A stretch of DNA of 48,943 bases from Muribaculaceae bacterium (GCA_024400935.1 JAKSLZ010000012.1:1-48943); one strand, 5' to 3'. Counted from the stretch's first letter, positions 27,079 to 36,800 are shown. Numbers and translations are program-made. The notes: generated by a model not told the origin, from the letters alone.

Positions 27079-28860
27079 TCACTTGATGACAGGGCGTTCC
27101 ATGATGCACAGCACGTAATCACGGTTGAGCAGGCCTGTCAACTGCATGTAGTAGTCATAGAAGAATCCCAGCTGCTGCTTGAGGCGAGCATCGTTTTGAG
27201 CATTCAGGCTCTTCATGAGTGAGTTGAACTCACTGTTGGGATCGGGATAGTTCTGAGTGCTGTAGTCGCCGTCTTTAAGCTTTGCCTTGTCGGCAGCCCA
27301 CTTGATAGCCTGCTTCAGGCCACCCATTTCATCCACCAGACCTATCTTGAGTGCGGCAGCGCCATCCCACACGCGACCCTCGGCAATCACCTTGATAGAG
27401 TCTTGTGTAACGTGGCGACCGTCGGCACAACGCTTGGTAAACAGTTCATAGCCGTTATTTATATACCTTTGCATCGCAGCCTGTTGCATGGGGGTCATGC
27501 GCTTAGTGCTAACGCTAAAGTCGGCATTCTCATTAGTTTTTACAATAAAGGTGCTCACACCCAACTTATTCTCGGCCAAATCCTGGAAACAAGGGATGAC
27601 ACCAAAGATGCCTATACTGCCTGTAAGGGTTGTGGGCTCGGCAAAGATGCGGTCAGCGCCACACGACATGTAGTAACCACCCGAAGCAGCATAGTCGCCC
27701 ATCGAGACAACGAAGGGCTTGCCGCTCTTCTTGAAGTCGTCTAATGCCTTCCACATCTGTTCTGAACCAAAGGCACTGCCACCGGGAGAGTTGACGCGAA
27801 GCACTAATGCCTTGACATCGTCATCCTTAATGAGGTCATACACGGTCTCTACAATCAGTTTGCTGTCAATACCTGTTGACTGTCCCATGCGTGACTGGGC
27901 TCCGTCAATTTCACCCTCGGCATAGAGCACAGCCACCTTGCTGCCCGAAGCAACCTCTTCAAGGTTGCCAGCCAAGGTGCTTGGAGAAACAAGATTGAGT
28001 TCCTCGTCGTCCTTGACCTTAGTGAGAGCCTTGAGACGGTCTTCCATCTCTTTGCTATAGCACAGGCGGTCCACCAGCTTGTTCTTGACGAGCGAGTCGG
28101 CAGGCATCGACAACACCAGGCTGTCAGCGAGGCTGTTAAACACCTCAGGCGAAATCTTGCGGCTTGCAGCCATACTGTCAGACTCAAACTTCCAGATGTT
28201 GTTGAGATAAGCCTCGGTCTGCATGCGGTTTGCCTCGCTCATCTCCTCCACCATGTAAGGCTCTACAGCGCTCTTGTATGTGCCCACGCGCAACACTTGC
28301 ATCTCCACGCCCAGTTTGTCAAGCAATCTTTTGGGATAAGTAACGGCGCTAACGTGACCATGGATGTCAACCATTCCCACAGGATTCAGGAAGATGCTGT
28401 CGGCCACACTTGCCACATAGTAATCATCCTGTGCATAGGCATCAGCATAGGCATATACAAACTTGCCGCTCTGTTTGAAATCGCTCACGGCATCACGTAT
28501 CACCTTGAGGGTTGCTGAAGATGCATCTACGCCTTCACACTCTATATAGAGGCCGTCGATGTTCTTGTCGTCCTTGGCCTTGCTGAGTCCAGCAACAATC
28601 ACATCCAATCCGGTAGACTGCATCTGAGTGCCCTGCATCATTCCAACGAAATCAGCGCTGGTGTTTGACGCACGCTCCTCAATTGTGCCAGCAAGATTGA
28701 GATGAAGAATCGAGTGCTCGGACACTGCCTTGGAACCACCCGAAGCAGCCATGCCGATAACCGCAAAGGCAAACAATATGGAAATGAATGAAAACACTAA
28801 CATTGCCAACCACATGCCCACGAATGAACCGCAGACGATGAGCAAGAATTTTTTCATCAT
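27079..28860 (-). CDS. sppA: Signal peptide peptidase SppA, 67-kDa type
   Basis: This 593-residue membrane-anchored serine protease degrades signal peptides left after export. One N-terminal transmembrane helix is followed by two tandem S49 domains. The catalytic Lys is expected in VLRVGTYKSAVEPYM in the first domain. The nucleophilic Ser lies in GDYAASGGYYMSCGAD in the second, followed by PTTLTGSIGIFG. Length agrees with the long form of the family. It heads the leftward run that continues with lpxK, punA and thiL. A TATCTTTG element at 28948-28955 is about 90 bp upstream. Confidence 0.96.
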   Translation of the reverse strand: MMKKFLLIVCGSFVGMWLAMLVFSFISILFAFAVIGMAASGGSKAVSEHSILHLNLAGTIEERASNTSADFVGMMQGTQMQSTGLDVIVAGLSKAKDDKNIDGLYIECEGVDASSATLKVIRDAVSDFKQSGKFVYAYADAYAQDDYYVASVADSIFLNPVGMVDIHGHVSAVTYPKRLLDKLGVEMQVLRVGTYKSAVEPYMVEEMSEANRMQTEAYLNNIWKFESDSMAASRKISPEVFNSLADSLVLSMPADSLVKNKLVDRLCYSKEMEDRLKALTKVKDDEELNLVSPSTLAGNLEEVASGSKVAVLYAEGEIDGAQSRMGQSTGIDSKLIVETVYDLIKDDDVKALVLRVNSPGGSAFGSEQMWKALDDFKKSGKPFVVSMGDYAASGGYYMSCGADRIFAEPTTLTGSIGIFGVIPCFQDLAENKLGVSTFIVKTNENADFSVSTKRMTPMQQAAMQRYINNGYELFTKRCADGRHVTQDSIKVIAEGRVWDGAAALKIGLVDEMGGLKQAIKWAADKAKLKDGDYSTQNYPDPNSEFNSLMKSLNAQNDARLKQQLGFFYDYYMQLTGLLNRDYVLCIMERPVIK

Positions 28861-28947
28861 AAGGCGTATATCTTTTAAATATTTGTATTTCAGTAATTTG
28901 CGTTAGCCACCCAACAGATACTGCAACAGCACCTATTCAGTAACTTA

Positions 28948-28955
28948 CAAAGATA
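28948..28955 (-). promoter_or_regulatory. Possible -7 element for the sppA run
   Basis: Minus-strand TATCTTTG matches TAnnTTTG about 90 bp before sppA. No convincing -33 element is present. Confidence 0.4.
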
Positions 28956-29028
28956 GGTAATATTTTGCAAAAGATGAACAGTTTTGCCGTTTTTTTTCAA
29001 AAAAACAATGCACTGGCACAAAAACAAA

Positions 29029-29067
29029 GCAGCAGAATATCACTGCACAACCAGTGACTTCTGCTGC
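29029..29067 (-). terminator. Terminator after the 953-aa surface protein gene
   Basis: GCAGCAGAA (29029-29037) pairs with TTCTGCTGC (29059-29067), with an inner stem CACTG/CAGTG. Read leftward it is followed by TTTGTTTTTG. The rightward flank also carries TTTT. Confidence 0.85.
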
Positions 29068-29129
29068 TTTTCAGTATTCAGCGATGGCCCGTGAATGATT
29101 CACGACAGGCCATCATCAAGCGTTTCCAA

Positions 29130-31991
29130 TTACTTCACGAGCACCTTCTTGCCGTCGATGATGTTGATGCCCTTGACGGGAGCGTTGAGCTTGCGGCCCA
29201 TGATGTCATAGATGCCGGTGTGCTTGCGCTCAACAGTGATGTTGCTGATGCCGGTTGAAGGATCGTCATAGCTCATGACAGGTGCAAGACACATCGATAC
29301 GGGCTCATCGATACTCTCATACCATGTGCAACCCTCTGTGCTAGCCTTAACCATGGGGCTGTAGTCGTTAGTGAGCAGATGGTAAGCAGTGTTGCGGTTA
29401 CCCTCTCCACGTGCCACGCACAGCAGGTTAACGTTGTCGTTGTAGCCAGTGTTGGGGAAGCCCTCGATAACCACGAAGAACTCACCGTCGATCACAACAG
29501 TCTCGTCAAATTTGAACTCAGTGGGCAGAACATCGGTTGCGCTATATGCAAGTTCGCTAACCTTGTGGCTTGCAGTAGCAACAGTCTGTCCGGGCATACC
29601 TGCTGCGTCGGGCAGGCAGATGCTTACTGTGATTTCAGCGTCCTGGTCATCGGCAGTAACATTGTCGAAGTAAGCCGATACGCCGCTTACATAAGCAGTG
29701 GCAATGGGCTTGCAGAACTTCTCGCCGAATGCTTCCATACCCAGCCAGTTAGTACCGGCATAGCTGCCATACCAGCCGAGGGTAACACTGCCAATCTGGT
29801 CAATCTCCTCGGGAGCGATGTTCCATACCTCCTGCTCGCCACCGGCCTGGATAGCCTCAACGAGGAAGTCGCGGTCTGTGCCAGCGGCATTCTCTACTAC
29901 GAGCTCCATGCCATACTTGCCTGCCTCAGTATAAGTTACAGTGGGGTTCTGCTCGGTGCTGGTAGCAACGTCGGTACCCTCAAATTTCCACTTCCATGAT
30001 GTGGGGTTGCCAGTAGACTTGTCCATGAATGTCATGGGCACGTCAGTGGGAACGAATGCGTAAGCATAGGGTGAGTAGTAAGCGCCCTCGGGAAGACCGA
30101 TGTGAGCCTTGGGAGCAGCAGCGCTAACCACTACATACTCAGCCTTAACAGCCTCTGAAGTCTCAGCGCCCTTAGAAGCGACGAGCTTCACGGTGTACTT
30201 GCCGGCCTTGTTGAAGGTCATGACGGGGTTCTGCTCGGTGCTGGTGAGTGTCTCAGCGCCCTCGGCAGTCCAGTTCCATGCAGTGGGATGACCCAGTGAC
30301 ATGTCCTTGAAGTGTACCTGCTCGCCCTCGAAGATGGTGATCTTGGCATCCTCGCCGCTTGCAGTGTTCTTAACCTTGAAACCGTCAATTGCAATGTTGT
30401 CGCCATATGTACCCTCATAGATGAACTCGAAGGTGCACTTGTGGCCGGCATACTTAGCCAGGTCAAAGCTGAACTGTTCCCAGCTGGGACCGGTGAACTC
30501 GTTGTCCTGAGCCCACTTGAATGCGCTGAACTCCTGAGTCTGAGTACCGGCAGTGAGGTCATTAACATAGAACTTAAGGTCGGCAGCATGCAGCCACACG
30601 CCGCTGAATGCCATGTAGAACTCTACAGTGCTGTTGTCCTTAATCTCAACCTCGGGCGAAACAGCGCGCTCACGCTGCTTGCTGTTAGCATAGAAGATTG
30701 TGAGCGAGTAGTTGCTCTTGGGGTCGATGGTGTTGAAGGGCTTGATATTGTCGAGCTGGGGAGTCTCGGCCATTGTCCATGTCTGGTCGTTGATGCCATA
30801 GTAGTGCCATGTAGAGGCCTCGTCCATGGTGTCCCAACCCATCTCATAATATGCCTGTGAGCTCTCGGCAGCAGTGAAGTCGGCCTTCAGGGCGATGTTG
30901 AACTTGAACTCGCCTGTAGTGGGCAGACCCACGTTGTTGTCGCCCACGGCTACTGCCAGCAGTGTGCAGTCCTCATCGAGGGTAACGGTAGCCATGTTGC
31001 CGGGAACGATGATAGTTTGATCGTCATAACCCAGGTCGTCAACGTCGGTGATAGTAGTGCTGTACCAGATGGCCTTGCACAAGGGGTCGTCGCTTGTGAT
31101 AGTGACGGTTACGGGCTCAGTGAATGTGCCGCCTGCAGGGGTCATTGTGGGAGCAGCGATCACGGGCTTCTCCTTCACGATGAGGGTGTAAGATGCACTG
31201 CCTGCCTTGAAGTCGTCGTTACCGGCAAACGAAGCGGTTACAGTAGCCTGACCCACCTTCTTGCCTGTAGTGAAGATGTCACCGTTGCTGTTGATGGCAG
31301 CGAGCTCGGGATCAGAGCAAGAGTAAGTGATGGGGCTCAACTTGTTGGGGTTGTTGAGATAGTTGGCATAAGCGTTGTCGCCGCACTCAACCTCCACAGT
31401 CTGCAGGGGATAACTCAGACCGGCATCCTTGGGCTCGGGCTTAACGGGGCCGGGGCCGTCATAGGTGATGGTCATCTTGTAGAAGTAGATGATACCCACA
31501 GTCTCGCTGGTCTGGTCCATAGTGATGACGATGTCACCGTCCTGGGCATCGGCGGCGGGCTCATAGGTATAGGCAGTGCGAGTAGTGTTGAGACTCTGCG
31601 CATCGCCATAGTTCACGCCATTAACGCTAACGCCCACAGCTACTTCCTGAGCGGCATCCTTAGTCTTAGCCTCGATGGCAACTGAAAGAACCTTGCTGCC
31701 CTTGAGGCCACTGGTTGTGAGAGTTGCATGCTTCACCGGGCTCTTGGCCGAGCCGAAGTACTGCCCTGCGCTTGCAGTGTAGGCGGTTACCGATGTGTTA
31801 CCGCTGTAGGTCCATTCAAGACCTTTGAGAGTGGTGGTCTGTGTTGTCTCGTCGTTGTCGGTGATGTGGTAGAAACCTTCACCGCCACTTGCCTTCGAGA
31901 CATTCCACTCGTGTACCCAGGTACCTGTCTGGGCCCATGATACGATGCTCACCAGCATCAGCATCATGGCTAACATTCGTTTTAATGTCAT
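29130..31991 (-). CDS. Modular surface protein with Ig-like, chitobiase-C-like, choice-of-anchor and PKD domains and a T9SS-type tail
   Basis: The 953-residue protein has a signal peptide ending SIVSWAQ. After a beta-rich N-terminal domain (about 22-180) comes an Ig-like module (about 195-275). A segment starting TPAGGTFTEPVTVTI (about 283-370) resembles the chitobiase/hexosaminidase C-terminal module. A choice-of-anchor J-like jelly-roll follows (about 375-590, with WEQFSFDLAKYAGHKCTFEF). Two PKD repeats at about 595-720 share TSTEQNPVMTFNKAGKYTV-type strands. The end (GIYDIMGRKLNAPVKGINII, then a basic KVLVK tail) is a type A T9SS sorting signal. It has no visible catalytic domain, so adhesion or glycan binding is more likely than hydrolysis; this is inference. 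It is monocistronic. Confidence 0.88.
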   Translation of the reverse strand: MTLKRMLAMMLMLVSIVSWAQTGTWVHEWNVSKASGGEGFYHITDNDETTQTTTLKGLEWTYSGNTSVTAYTASAGQYFGSAKSPVKHATLTTSGLKGSKVLSVAIEAKTKDAAQEVAVGVSVNGVNYGDAQSLNTTRTAYTYEPAADAQDGDIVITMDQTSETVGIIYFYKMTITYDGPGPVKPEPKDAGLSYPLQTVEVECGDNAYANYLNNPNKLSPITYSCSDPELAAINSNGDIFTTGKKVGQATVTASFAGNDDFKAGSASYTLIVKEKPVIAAPTMTPAGGTFTEPVTVTITSDDPLCKAIWYSTTITDVDDLGYDDQTIIVPGNMATVTLDEDCTLLAVAVGDNNVGLPTTGEFKFNIALKADFTAAESSQAYYEMGWDTMDEASTWHYYGINDQTWTMAETPQLDNIKPFNTIDPKSNYSLTIFYANSKQRERAVSPEVEIKDNSTVEFYMAFSGVWLHAADLKFYVNDLTAGTQTQEFSAFKWAQDNEFTGPSWEQFSFDLAKYAGHKCTFEFIYEGTYGDNIAIDGFKVKNTASGEDAKITIFEGEQVHFKDMSLGHPTAWNWTAEGAETLTSTEQNPVMTFNKAGKYTVKLVASKGAETSEAVKAEYVVVSAAAPKAHIGLPEGAYYSPYAYAFVPTDVPMTFMDKSTGNPTSWKWKFEGTDVATSTEQNPTVTYTEAGKYGMELVVENAAGTDRDFLVEAIQAGGEQEVWNIAPEEIDQIGSVTLGWYGSYAGTNWLGMEAFGEKFCKPIATAYVSGVSAYFDNVTADDQDAEITVSICLPDAAGMPGQTVATASHKVSELAYSATDVLPTEFKFDETVVIDGEFFVVIEGFPNTGYNDNVNLLCVARGEGNRNTAYHLLTNDYSPMVKASTEGCTWYESIDEPVSMCLAPVMSYDDPSTGISNITVERKHTGIYDIMGRKLNAPVKGINIIDGKKVLVK

Positions 31992-32047
31992 AATAATACG
32001 GGTTGTTAAGAATTATACTAAAATTTAATTGTAATGTAGTTATTGTG

Positions 32048-32055
32048 CAAAGTTA
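32048..32055 (-). promoter_or_regulatory. -7 element of the 953-aa surface protein gene
   Basis: Minus-strand TAACTTTG followed by CA is a perfect -7 element, 57 bp upstream of the ATG. An ATTG lies 22 bp further upstream, slightly off the usual spacing. Confidence 0.6.
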
Positions 32056-32156
32056 AGCATAAAACCATAATAAATAGCAATAATCTGTTATAAAATGCCT
32101 TTCCGGGCCCTTAAATGGATAAATACGGTATATCTATGCAATCTCTAGGGCTAGCA

Positions 32157-33044
32157 CTATTGTTTGCAGTCAGGTTCTAGATTCCTTACTTTTTTTATAT
32201 AAAATGCTATGACACCTGCAGTTGCAACAGCACTTGCAATCGCAAGCACCGGGACGCCACCGTCTTGAGCCAAGCCTATGCTTTCAATCTGCTTTTCCTG
32301 CAAGACTCCTATGTTGACCAGGTAAGACGATATCACTACCACACTGTTGTTGAGCGCATGGGCAATGACAGGCACCCACAACGAGCGGGTCCACATCAGC
32401 AGGTAGCCAAGCCAAGCACCCAGAAGCATGCGGGGAAAGAAGCCCAAGAACTGCATGTGGAATGCGCTGAAGGCTATTGCCACCGCCCATATAGCCATGT
32501 GGCTGTTGCCGTTGCTGCCGGTCATGCGCAAAGCGCAACCGCGAAAGAAGAATTCCTCGCTCACACCGGCCATGACACCCACTATGAACAGCACGCACAG
32601 CATGGGCAGCAGCGTGGTTTCGCTCAACAGCATCTTAGTCAACTGCTGCGCAGCTTCCTCGGCATCACGCATCTGCTGCTCCAGGGCGGCCATCGATTGC
32701 GGCAGGTGAAGGTTTTCGTTCCAGTCAACCAGCCAGTTGAGTGCCGGCATCGACACCACACACACAACCAGGGCCAGCACCACCCCACTCCACGACGGAG
32801 CACGGTCGATACCCATCTGTTGCCACGGTTTCTTATAGAATATCATCATGACTAAAACCGCAGGCAGGATAAACACAAATACATCCTGGAAAAACAATGT
32901 CAACATTGTGACATGAAACTTAGACAAATGCGTTAAACAAAATGCCAGGACAGTTGTGACGATGAGGCCCAGCAAAGCAAACATCAACAGAGCGATGAGT
33001 CGCCAGCCCACAGATGATTTAATCTTTTTATTATCGTTAACCAT
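32157..33044 (-). CDS. CPBP-family intramembrane metalloprotease (Abi/Rce1-like)
   Basis: The 295-residue protein has about seven or eight hydrophobic helices. The three CPBP motifs are present: VSEEFFFRGCAL (the EExxxR motif), FSAFHMQFLGF (motif 2 His) and VPVIAHALNNS (motif 3 His and Asn). This family contains CAAX-type prenyl proteases and bacterial enzymes linked to bacteriocin processing or immunity. The substrate cannot be told from sequence. The short tail after the last helix is basic. It is transcribed alone and divergently from the DUF4251 gene; the intervening 130 bp hold two back-to-back promoters. Confidence 0.92.
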   Translation of the reverse strand: MVNDNKKIKSSVGWRLIALLMFALLGLIVTTVLAFCLTHLSKFHVTMLTLFFQDVFVFILPAVLVMMIFYKKPWQQMGIDRAPSWSGVVLALVVCVVSMPALNWLVDWNENLHLPQSMAALEQQMRDAEEAAQQLTKMLLSETTLLPMLCVLFIVGVMAGVSEEFFFRGCALRMTGSNGNSHMAIWAVAIAFSAFHMQFLGFFPRMLLGAWLGYLLMWTRSLWVPVIAHALNNSVVVISSYLVNIGVLQEKQIESIGLAQDGGVPVLAIASAVATAGVIAFYIKKVRNLEPDCKQ

Positions 33045-33063
33045 AATTTAATTTATTATGGTA

Positions 33064-33094
33064 CAAAGTTACTACAAATCGTAAAAAAAACAAA
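33064..33094 (-). promoter_or_regulatory. Promoter of the CPBP protease gene
   Basis: Minus-strand TTTG (33091-33094), a 19-bp spacer and TAACTTTG (33064-33071) match the Bacteroidota promoter perfectly, 20 bp before the ATG. Confidence 0.8.
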
Positions 33095-33109
33095 ATATGC
33101 CACAAAAAC

Positions 33110-33140
33110 TTGCATGTGTTGAGTTCTTTGTATACTTTTG
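33110..33140 (+). promoter_or_regulatory. Promoter of the DUF4251 gene
   Basis: TTG (33110-33112), 20 bp and TACTTTTG (33133-33140) match the consensus. It supports the start at 33176, not an in-frame ATG at 33110 that would lie within the promoter. Confidence 0.75.
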
Positions 33141-33175
33141 GCGCCATATTTACTGACCTATTAAACCATAAAGTT

Positions 33176-33751
33176 ATGAAAAGAATTATTTTAAGCTTGA
33201 TTATCACTTGTTTAGCATGGTCAGGGCTTGCAGCTCAAGACCTCTACGACGACTATAACACTCCTAAGCAGGAGCAAGTTTCTAAGAAAGAGCGCAAAGA
33301 AAAAGAAAAGCGACTCAAGGCTGCCAATGACAGCGCCGACTTCAAGTTTGCCTGCGCTGCATTGCGCAAGGGGCATTTTGTTCTCATGGCGACACGCGTA
33401 GAACTGGGCAACATGGGAGCCATGGAATATGGCCTGGACGACCACACCAACTTTGTGTACCAGGTGGCAAATGAGGGAGTAGCGCAAATCGCATTAAACA
33501 ACGGCATGATGGGACTCAACGGATTTGGCGGCGTGACCTGCCAGGGCAACGTGAGCGGCACAAAGTTCTCAACTGACAAGAAGGGCAACGCCTTGTATGA
33601 GTACAACATCAACGGCACAGGCCTCACAGTGCGCGTCAACATCACCGTCTATGCCGGCACCAAGCAGGCCATCGCCTACGTAGAGCCCATCCTGGGCAGC
33701 AGCTGGAGTTCAATCACCCTCCACGGCGAACTCATCCCCTACAACAAATAA
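33176..33751 (+). CDS. DUF4251 domain exported protein
   Basis: The 191-residue protein has a signal peptide ending SGLAAQ and then a highly charged Lys-rich linker (KKERKEKEKRLKA). The DUF4251 domain follows from about 60 to the end, with FVLMATRVELGNMG, a GGVTCQGNVSG strand pair and a C-terminal SSWSSITLHGELIPY. The family is common in Bacteroidota and has no established function; the fold is probably a beta barrel or sandwich in the periplasm. The start at 33176 is set by the promoter and signal peptide. The stop lies 12 bp from the stop of the convergent RAYT-like gene with no clear terminator between. Confidence 0.9.
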   Translation: MKRIILSLIITCLAWSGLAAQDLYDDYNTPKQEQVSKKERKEKEKRLKAANDSADFKFACAALRKGHFVLMATRVELGNMGAMEYGLDDHTNFVYQVANEGVAQIALNNGMMGLNGFGGVTCQGNVSGTKFSTDKKGNALYEYNINGTGLTVRVNITVYAGTKQAIAYVEPILGSSWSSITLHGELIPYNK

Positions 33752-33763
33752 AAAATCTATAAG

Positions 33764-34780
33764 TCAAACTGTTGCAATAGATTCAGCCATTGAATTGAGA
33801 ATCAGACACTCTTGACGTGTGATTTTCTTTTTTACACTGCTATATTCCCACGGACTTAACTGAAGCAGTTGTCCTCTGTGGCAGGCATCAAAACTCTCAC
33901 CTGAAGGTTTATACATAGGAGGGAAGCCATGGTCTCTAAGTAGGATTATTCTATATCCTAATTCCATGGCTTCTCTTATTATCTTTTTTTCCATTGGCGC
34001 AATAGCGGTTCCCACCAGCACACCACCAGCTTCACCCACTGCAAGCCATTGTCTTCGCAGGCGTGCACAGTCATCCAGTGTGTAATGGTGGTGAATGATT
34101 ACTGCCACTTTTTGCGGGATACTCAAAAGAAACATATTGCCAATAGCTTGACATGCGTGCCCCGCTATGTCAATACTGTGGAGCACAGTAAAATATTGCG
34201 GGTTATTGCGCTTGATGAGCAGCCGGCGTGGGTTGTCATCAAGATAGTGTTTCCAATTATCAAGTTGACCATATCGCAACAGTATCTTGTCATTGTACCC
34301 AGGAGTAAACAAAGGCTCTTCTCCCGCGGTAGAAGCCGCGGGCACCTTGCTGTTTTGCAAGGAACCATGCAGCTGGGTGCCCTGCGCTTTTACGCAGGGG
34401 TTCATACGCCACCATGCACGAGAACAACCACTCTTGAACCCCCTTATTACCAAGCCCAGATGCTTGCCTTGTGGCAAATCGTCCTCAACACAAAGTATCA
34501 TGTGTATGTGATCAGGCATAATACACACCTTCCACACTTTCACCATGGGATAGAACTCTTCTATCTTAGACACTTCTTCATTAAGAATAATCTCTCCCAG
34601 TTGCGATAATACAACACGTGCATTAGATTCATCTCCAGAGAGTGTACCCAATATAGGCTGTCGGTCTTTTATGGTGATAGTCACCATATAATGTCCCTTT
34701 AAATTATAGTCGTGGCATGAGCACCTGCGTTGCATAGATGCTACTGTCTCTCTCCGTATATGAGATTTATCTTCGCGCAT
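33764..34780 (-). CDS. RAYT-like Y1/HUH transposase fused to a DprA/SLOG-like domain, copy 2
   Basis: This 338-residue paralogue of the protein at 22813-23829 keeps the same layout. The HUH motif (H91-I-H93 in CIMPDHIHMIL) is followed by a variable linker at about 125-157, Tyr179 in HYLDDNPRR, and a SLOG-like C-terminal domain with GNMFLLSIP, GGVLVGTAIAPMEKKIIREA, GYRIILLRDHGF, YKPSGESFDAC and ITRQECLILNSMAESIA. Identity with copy 1 is high around the HUH motif and in the C-terminal domain but the linker differs almost completely. The linker is again encoded by a chain of palindromes. It starts 13 bp after the ligA stop on the same strand and could be cotranscribed with it. No terminal repeats mark it as a recently mobile element. 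Confidence 0.85.
   Translation of the reverse strand: MREDKSHIRRETVASMQRRCSCHDYNLKGHYMVTITIKDRQPILGTLSGDESNARVVLSQLGEIILNEEVSKIEEFYPMVKVWKVCIMPDHIHMILCVEDDLPQGKHLGLVIRGFKSGCSRAWWRMNPCVKAQGTQLHGSLQNSKVPAASTAGEEPLFTPGYNDKILLRYGQLDNWKHYLDDNPRRLLIKRNNPQYFTVLHSIDIAGHACQAIGNMFLLSIPQKVAVIIHHHYTLDDCARLRRQWLAVGEAGGVLVGTAIAPMEKKIIREAMELGYRIILLRDHGFPPMYKPSGESFDACHRGQLLQLSPWEYSSVKKKITRQECLILNSMAESIATV
34323..34399. repeat. Palindrome chain inside RAYT-like copy 2
   Basis: CCCGCGG/CCGCGGG (34323-34342), CCTTGC/GCAAGG (34345-34362) and CCCTGCG/CGCAGGG (34380-34399) are perfect hairpins. GGGCACC (34340-34346) also pairs with GGTGCCC (34376-34382) around the middle one. On the coding strand the hairpin at 34380-34399 encodes P-C-V-K-A-Q-G, matching the hairpin-encoded P-C-A-F-A-Q-G of copy 1. 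Confidence 0.85.
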
Positions 34781-34793
34781 AAAATTTTTTCTT

Positions 34794-36800
34794 TTACTCT
34801 TCGAGCAGGGCGAGGAAGTCGTCTTCGCCTATGATGGGGATGCCCAGTTTGCGGGCTTTTTCGAGCTTGGCGGGGCCCATGTTGGCGCCGGCAAAGACAT
34901 AGTCGGTGGCTCCTGATATTGAGCCCACGTTCTTGCCGCCGTTCTTCTCTATCATGGCTTTATATTCCTCGCGTGAGTGGCGGGTGAAGACGCCACTGAT
35001 GACGATTTTCTTGCCGGCCAGCTTGTCGCTGCGCGATGCTAGCTCTTCCTCGCTGATGGCCATCTGCAGGCCGGCAGCACGCAGGCGTTCCACTATCTCA
35101 CGGTTCTTGTCTACGGCAAAGAACTCGACAATCGACTCGGCTATCTTCGCTCCGATCTCGGGGATAGTGGCCAGCTGATCGGCCGGAGCAGTCATGAGGT
35201 TGTCGATGTTGTGGAGATGATTGGCCAGCATCTTGGCCGTAGCCTCGCCCACAAAGGGTATTGAGAGAGCAAAGATAACACGATAAAACGGCACTTGCTT
35301 AGACTCCTCGATGCCGCGCAAAATGCGGTTAGCCATCTTTTCCTGGAAACGGTCGAGCGACACTAATTGCTGGAACGTGAGGTCGTAGAGGTCGGCAACG
35401 TCATGAACTAAATCCTCGTTGTAAAGCCTGATTGCCATCTCCTCGCCTATGCCGTCGATGTTCATCATGTGACGGCCCACAAAGTGCTCTATGCGGCCAT
35501 AGATTTGCGGCGGACAGGTCCATTTGTTAGGACACACCCATGCAGCCTCGCCCTCTACACGCACAAGCGGCGTGCCGCACACGGGGCAGTTTTTCTTGAA
35601 AACAATGGGTTGAGCACCTTCACGGCGCTGCTTAGCATCCACACCCACGATCTGCGGGATGATCTCGCCGGCTTTTTCCACATACACCATGTCGCCGTCG
35701 TGGATGTCGAGCGAGCGAATGATATCCTCGTTGTGCAGCGAAGCGCGCTTGACGATGGTGCCCGAGAGGAGCACGGGGTCAAGGTTTGCTACAGGAGTGA
35801 TGACGCCCGAACGGCCCACCTCGAACGACACGCTCTCGAGCTTGGTGCACTCGCGCTCGGGGGCAAACTTATAGGCAATGGCCCATCGGGGCGACTTGGC
35901 TGTGGCGCCCAGGTTGAGCTGCTGGCGCAAGGAGTTAATCTTGAACACCAGGCCATCGGTGGCCACTGGCAGTTTCTTGCGCTCCACATCCCAGTGGTCG
36001 ATGAAGTCCTTAACCAGGTCTATAGAGTTGAGTACGGTGAGTTCGCCGGTCTTGAATCCCCAGCGCTTTAGTGCCTCGATGCTCTCGTAGTGAGTTTCAA
36101 ACGGCAGGTTGTCACCCAGCATGAAGTAGAAATAAGCGTCAAGGCCACGGCGTGCCACCTCGGCGCTATTCTGCAGCTTGAGTGTGCCCGCAGCGGCGTT
36201 GCGGGGATTAGCAAACAGCGGTTCCTCGTTGAACTGGCGTTCCTGGTTGAGACGTTCAAACGAAGCCCAGGGCAACAGTATCTCGCCTCGCACCTCAAAC
36301 TTCTCAGGATAGTCCAGCCCCTCGGGCAACTGCAACGGCACGCTCTTGATGGTGATGACATTGTTAGTCACGTCATCGCCCTGAGTGCCATCGCCACGGG
36401 TCACGGCACGCACCATGCGGCCGTTCTCGTAAGTCACTGAGATGCTGGTGCCGTCATACTTCATCTCTCCCACAATCTCACACGCCTCGCCACCCAGGCC
36501 GTCCTGTGCGCGACGCAAGAAATCCTGCACCTCGTCGATGTTGTAGCTATTGGCCAGCGACATCATGGGGCGCTCGTGGGTCACCTGCTTGAATGCCTTG
36601 TTGATGTCGCTTCCCACTCGCTGGGTGGGCGACAGCGGGTCGCCATACTGCGGATAGCTCTCCTCAAGGTCCTGGAGTTCACGCATCAGGGCGTCAAACT
36701 CCTGGTCGCTGATGGTGGGATTGTTGAGAACGTAGTAGTTATAGTTGTGTTCATTGAGTTGCTTGCGCAATTCCTCAATGCGCATTTGAAACATGTCCAT
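34794..36800 (-). CDS. ligA: NAD-dependent DNA ligase LigA
   Basis: This 668-residue ligase seals nicks in replication and repair using NAD. The Ia region (HNYNYYVLN) binds NMN. The adenylation motif is [10 protein letters not shown], with the catalytic Lys near residue 115, followed by [14 protein letters not shown]. The OB fold, the four-Cys zinc finger (CPVCGTPL...[10 protein letters not shown]), the helix-hairpin-helix region and a C-terminal BRCT domain (from about 588, [13 protein letters not shown]) are all present. Length is normal. A RAYT-like gene follows closely downstream. Confidence 0.98.
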   Translation of the reverse strand: MDMFQMRIEELRKQLNEHNYNYYVLNNPTISDQEFDALMRELQDLEESYPQYGDPLSPTQRVGSDINKAFKQVTHERPMMSLANSYNIDEVQDFLRRAQDGLGGEACEIVGEMKYDGTSISVTYENGRMVRAVTRGDGTQGDDVTNNVITIKSVPLQLPEGLDYPEKFEVRGEILLPWASFERLNQERQFNEEPLFANPRNAAAGTLKLQNSAEVARRGLDAYFYFMLGDNLPFETHYESIEALKRWGFKTGELTVLNSIDLVKDFIDHWDVERKKLPVATDGLVFKINSLRQQLNLGATAKSPRWAIAYKFAPERECTKLESVSFEVGRSGVITPVANLDPVLLSGTIVKRASLHNEDIIRSLDIHDGDMVYVEKAGEIIPQIVGVDAKQRREGAQPIVFKKNCPVCGTPLVRVEGEAAWVCPNKWTCPPQIYGRIEHFVGRHMMNIDGIGEEMAIRLYNEDLVHDVADLYDLTFQQLVSLDRFQEKMANRILRGIEESKQVPFYRVIFALSIPFVGEATAKMLANHLHNIDNLMTAPADQLATIPEIGAKIAESIVEFFAVDKNREIVERLRAAGLQMAISEEELASRSDKLAGKKIVISGVFTRHSREEYKAMIEKNGGKNVGSISGATDYVFAGANMGPAKLEKARKLGIPIIGEDDFLALLEE

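Noticed and set aside
33110-33175. Longer start for the DUF4251 protein
   Set aside because: This stretch contains the promoter; the signal peptide begins at ATG 33176.
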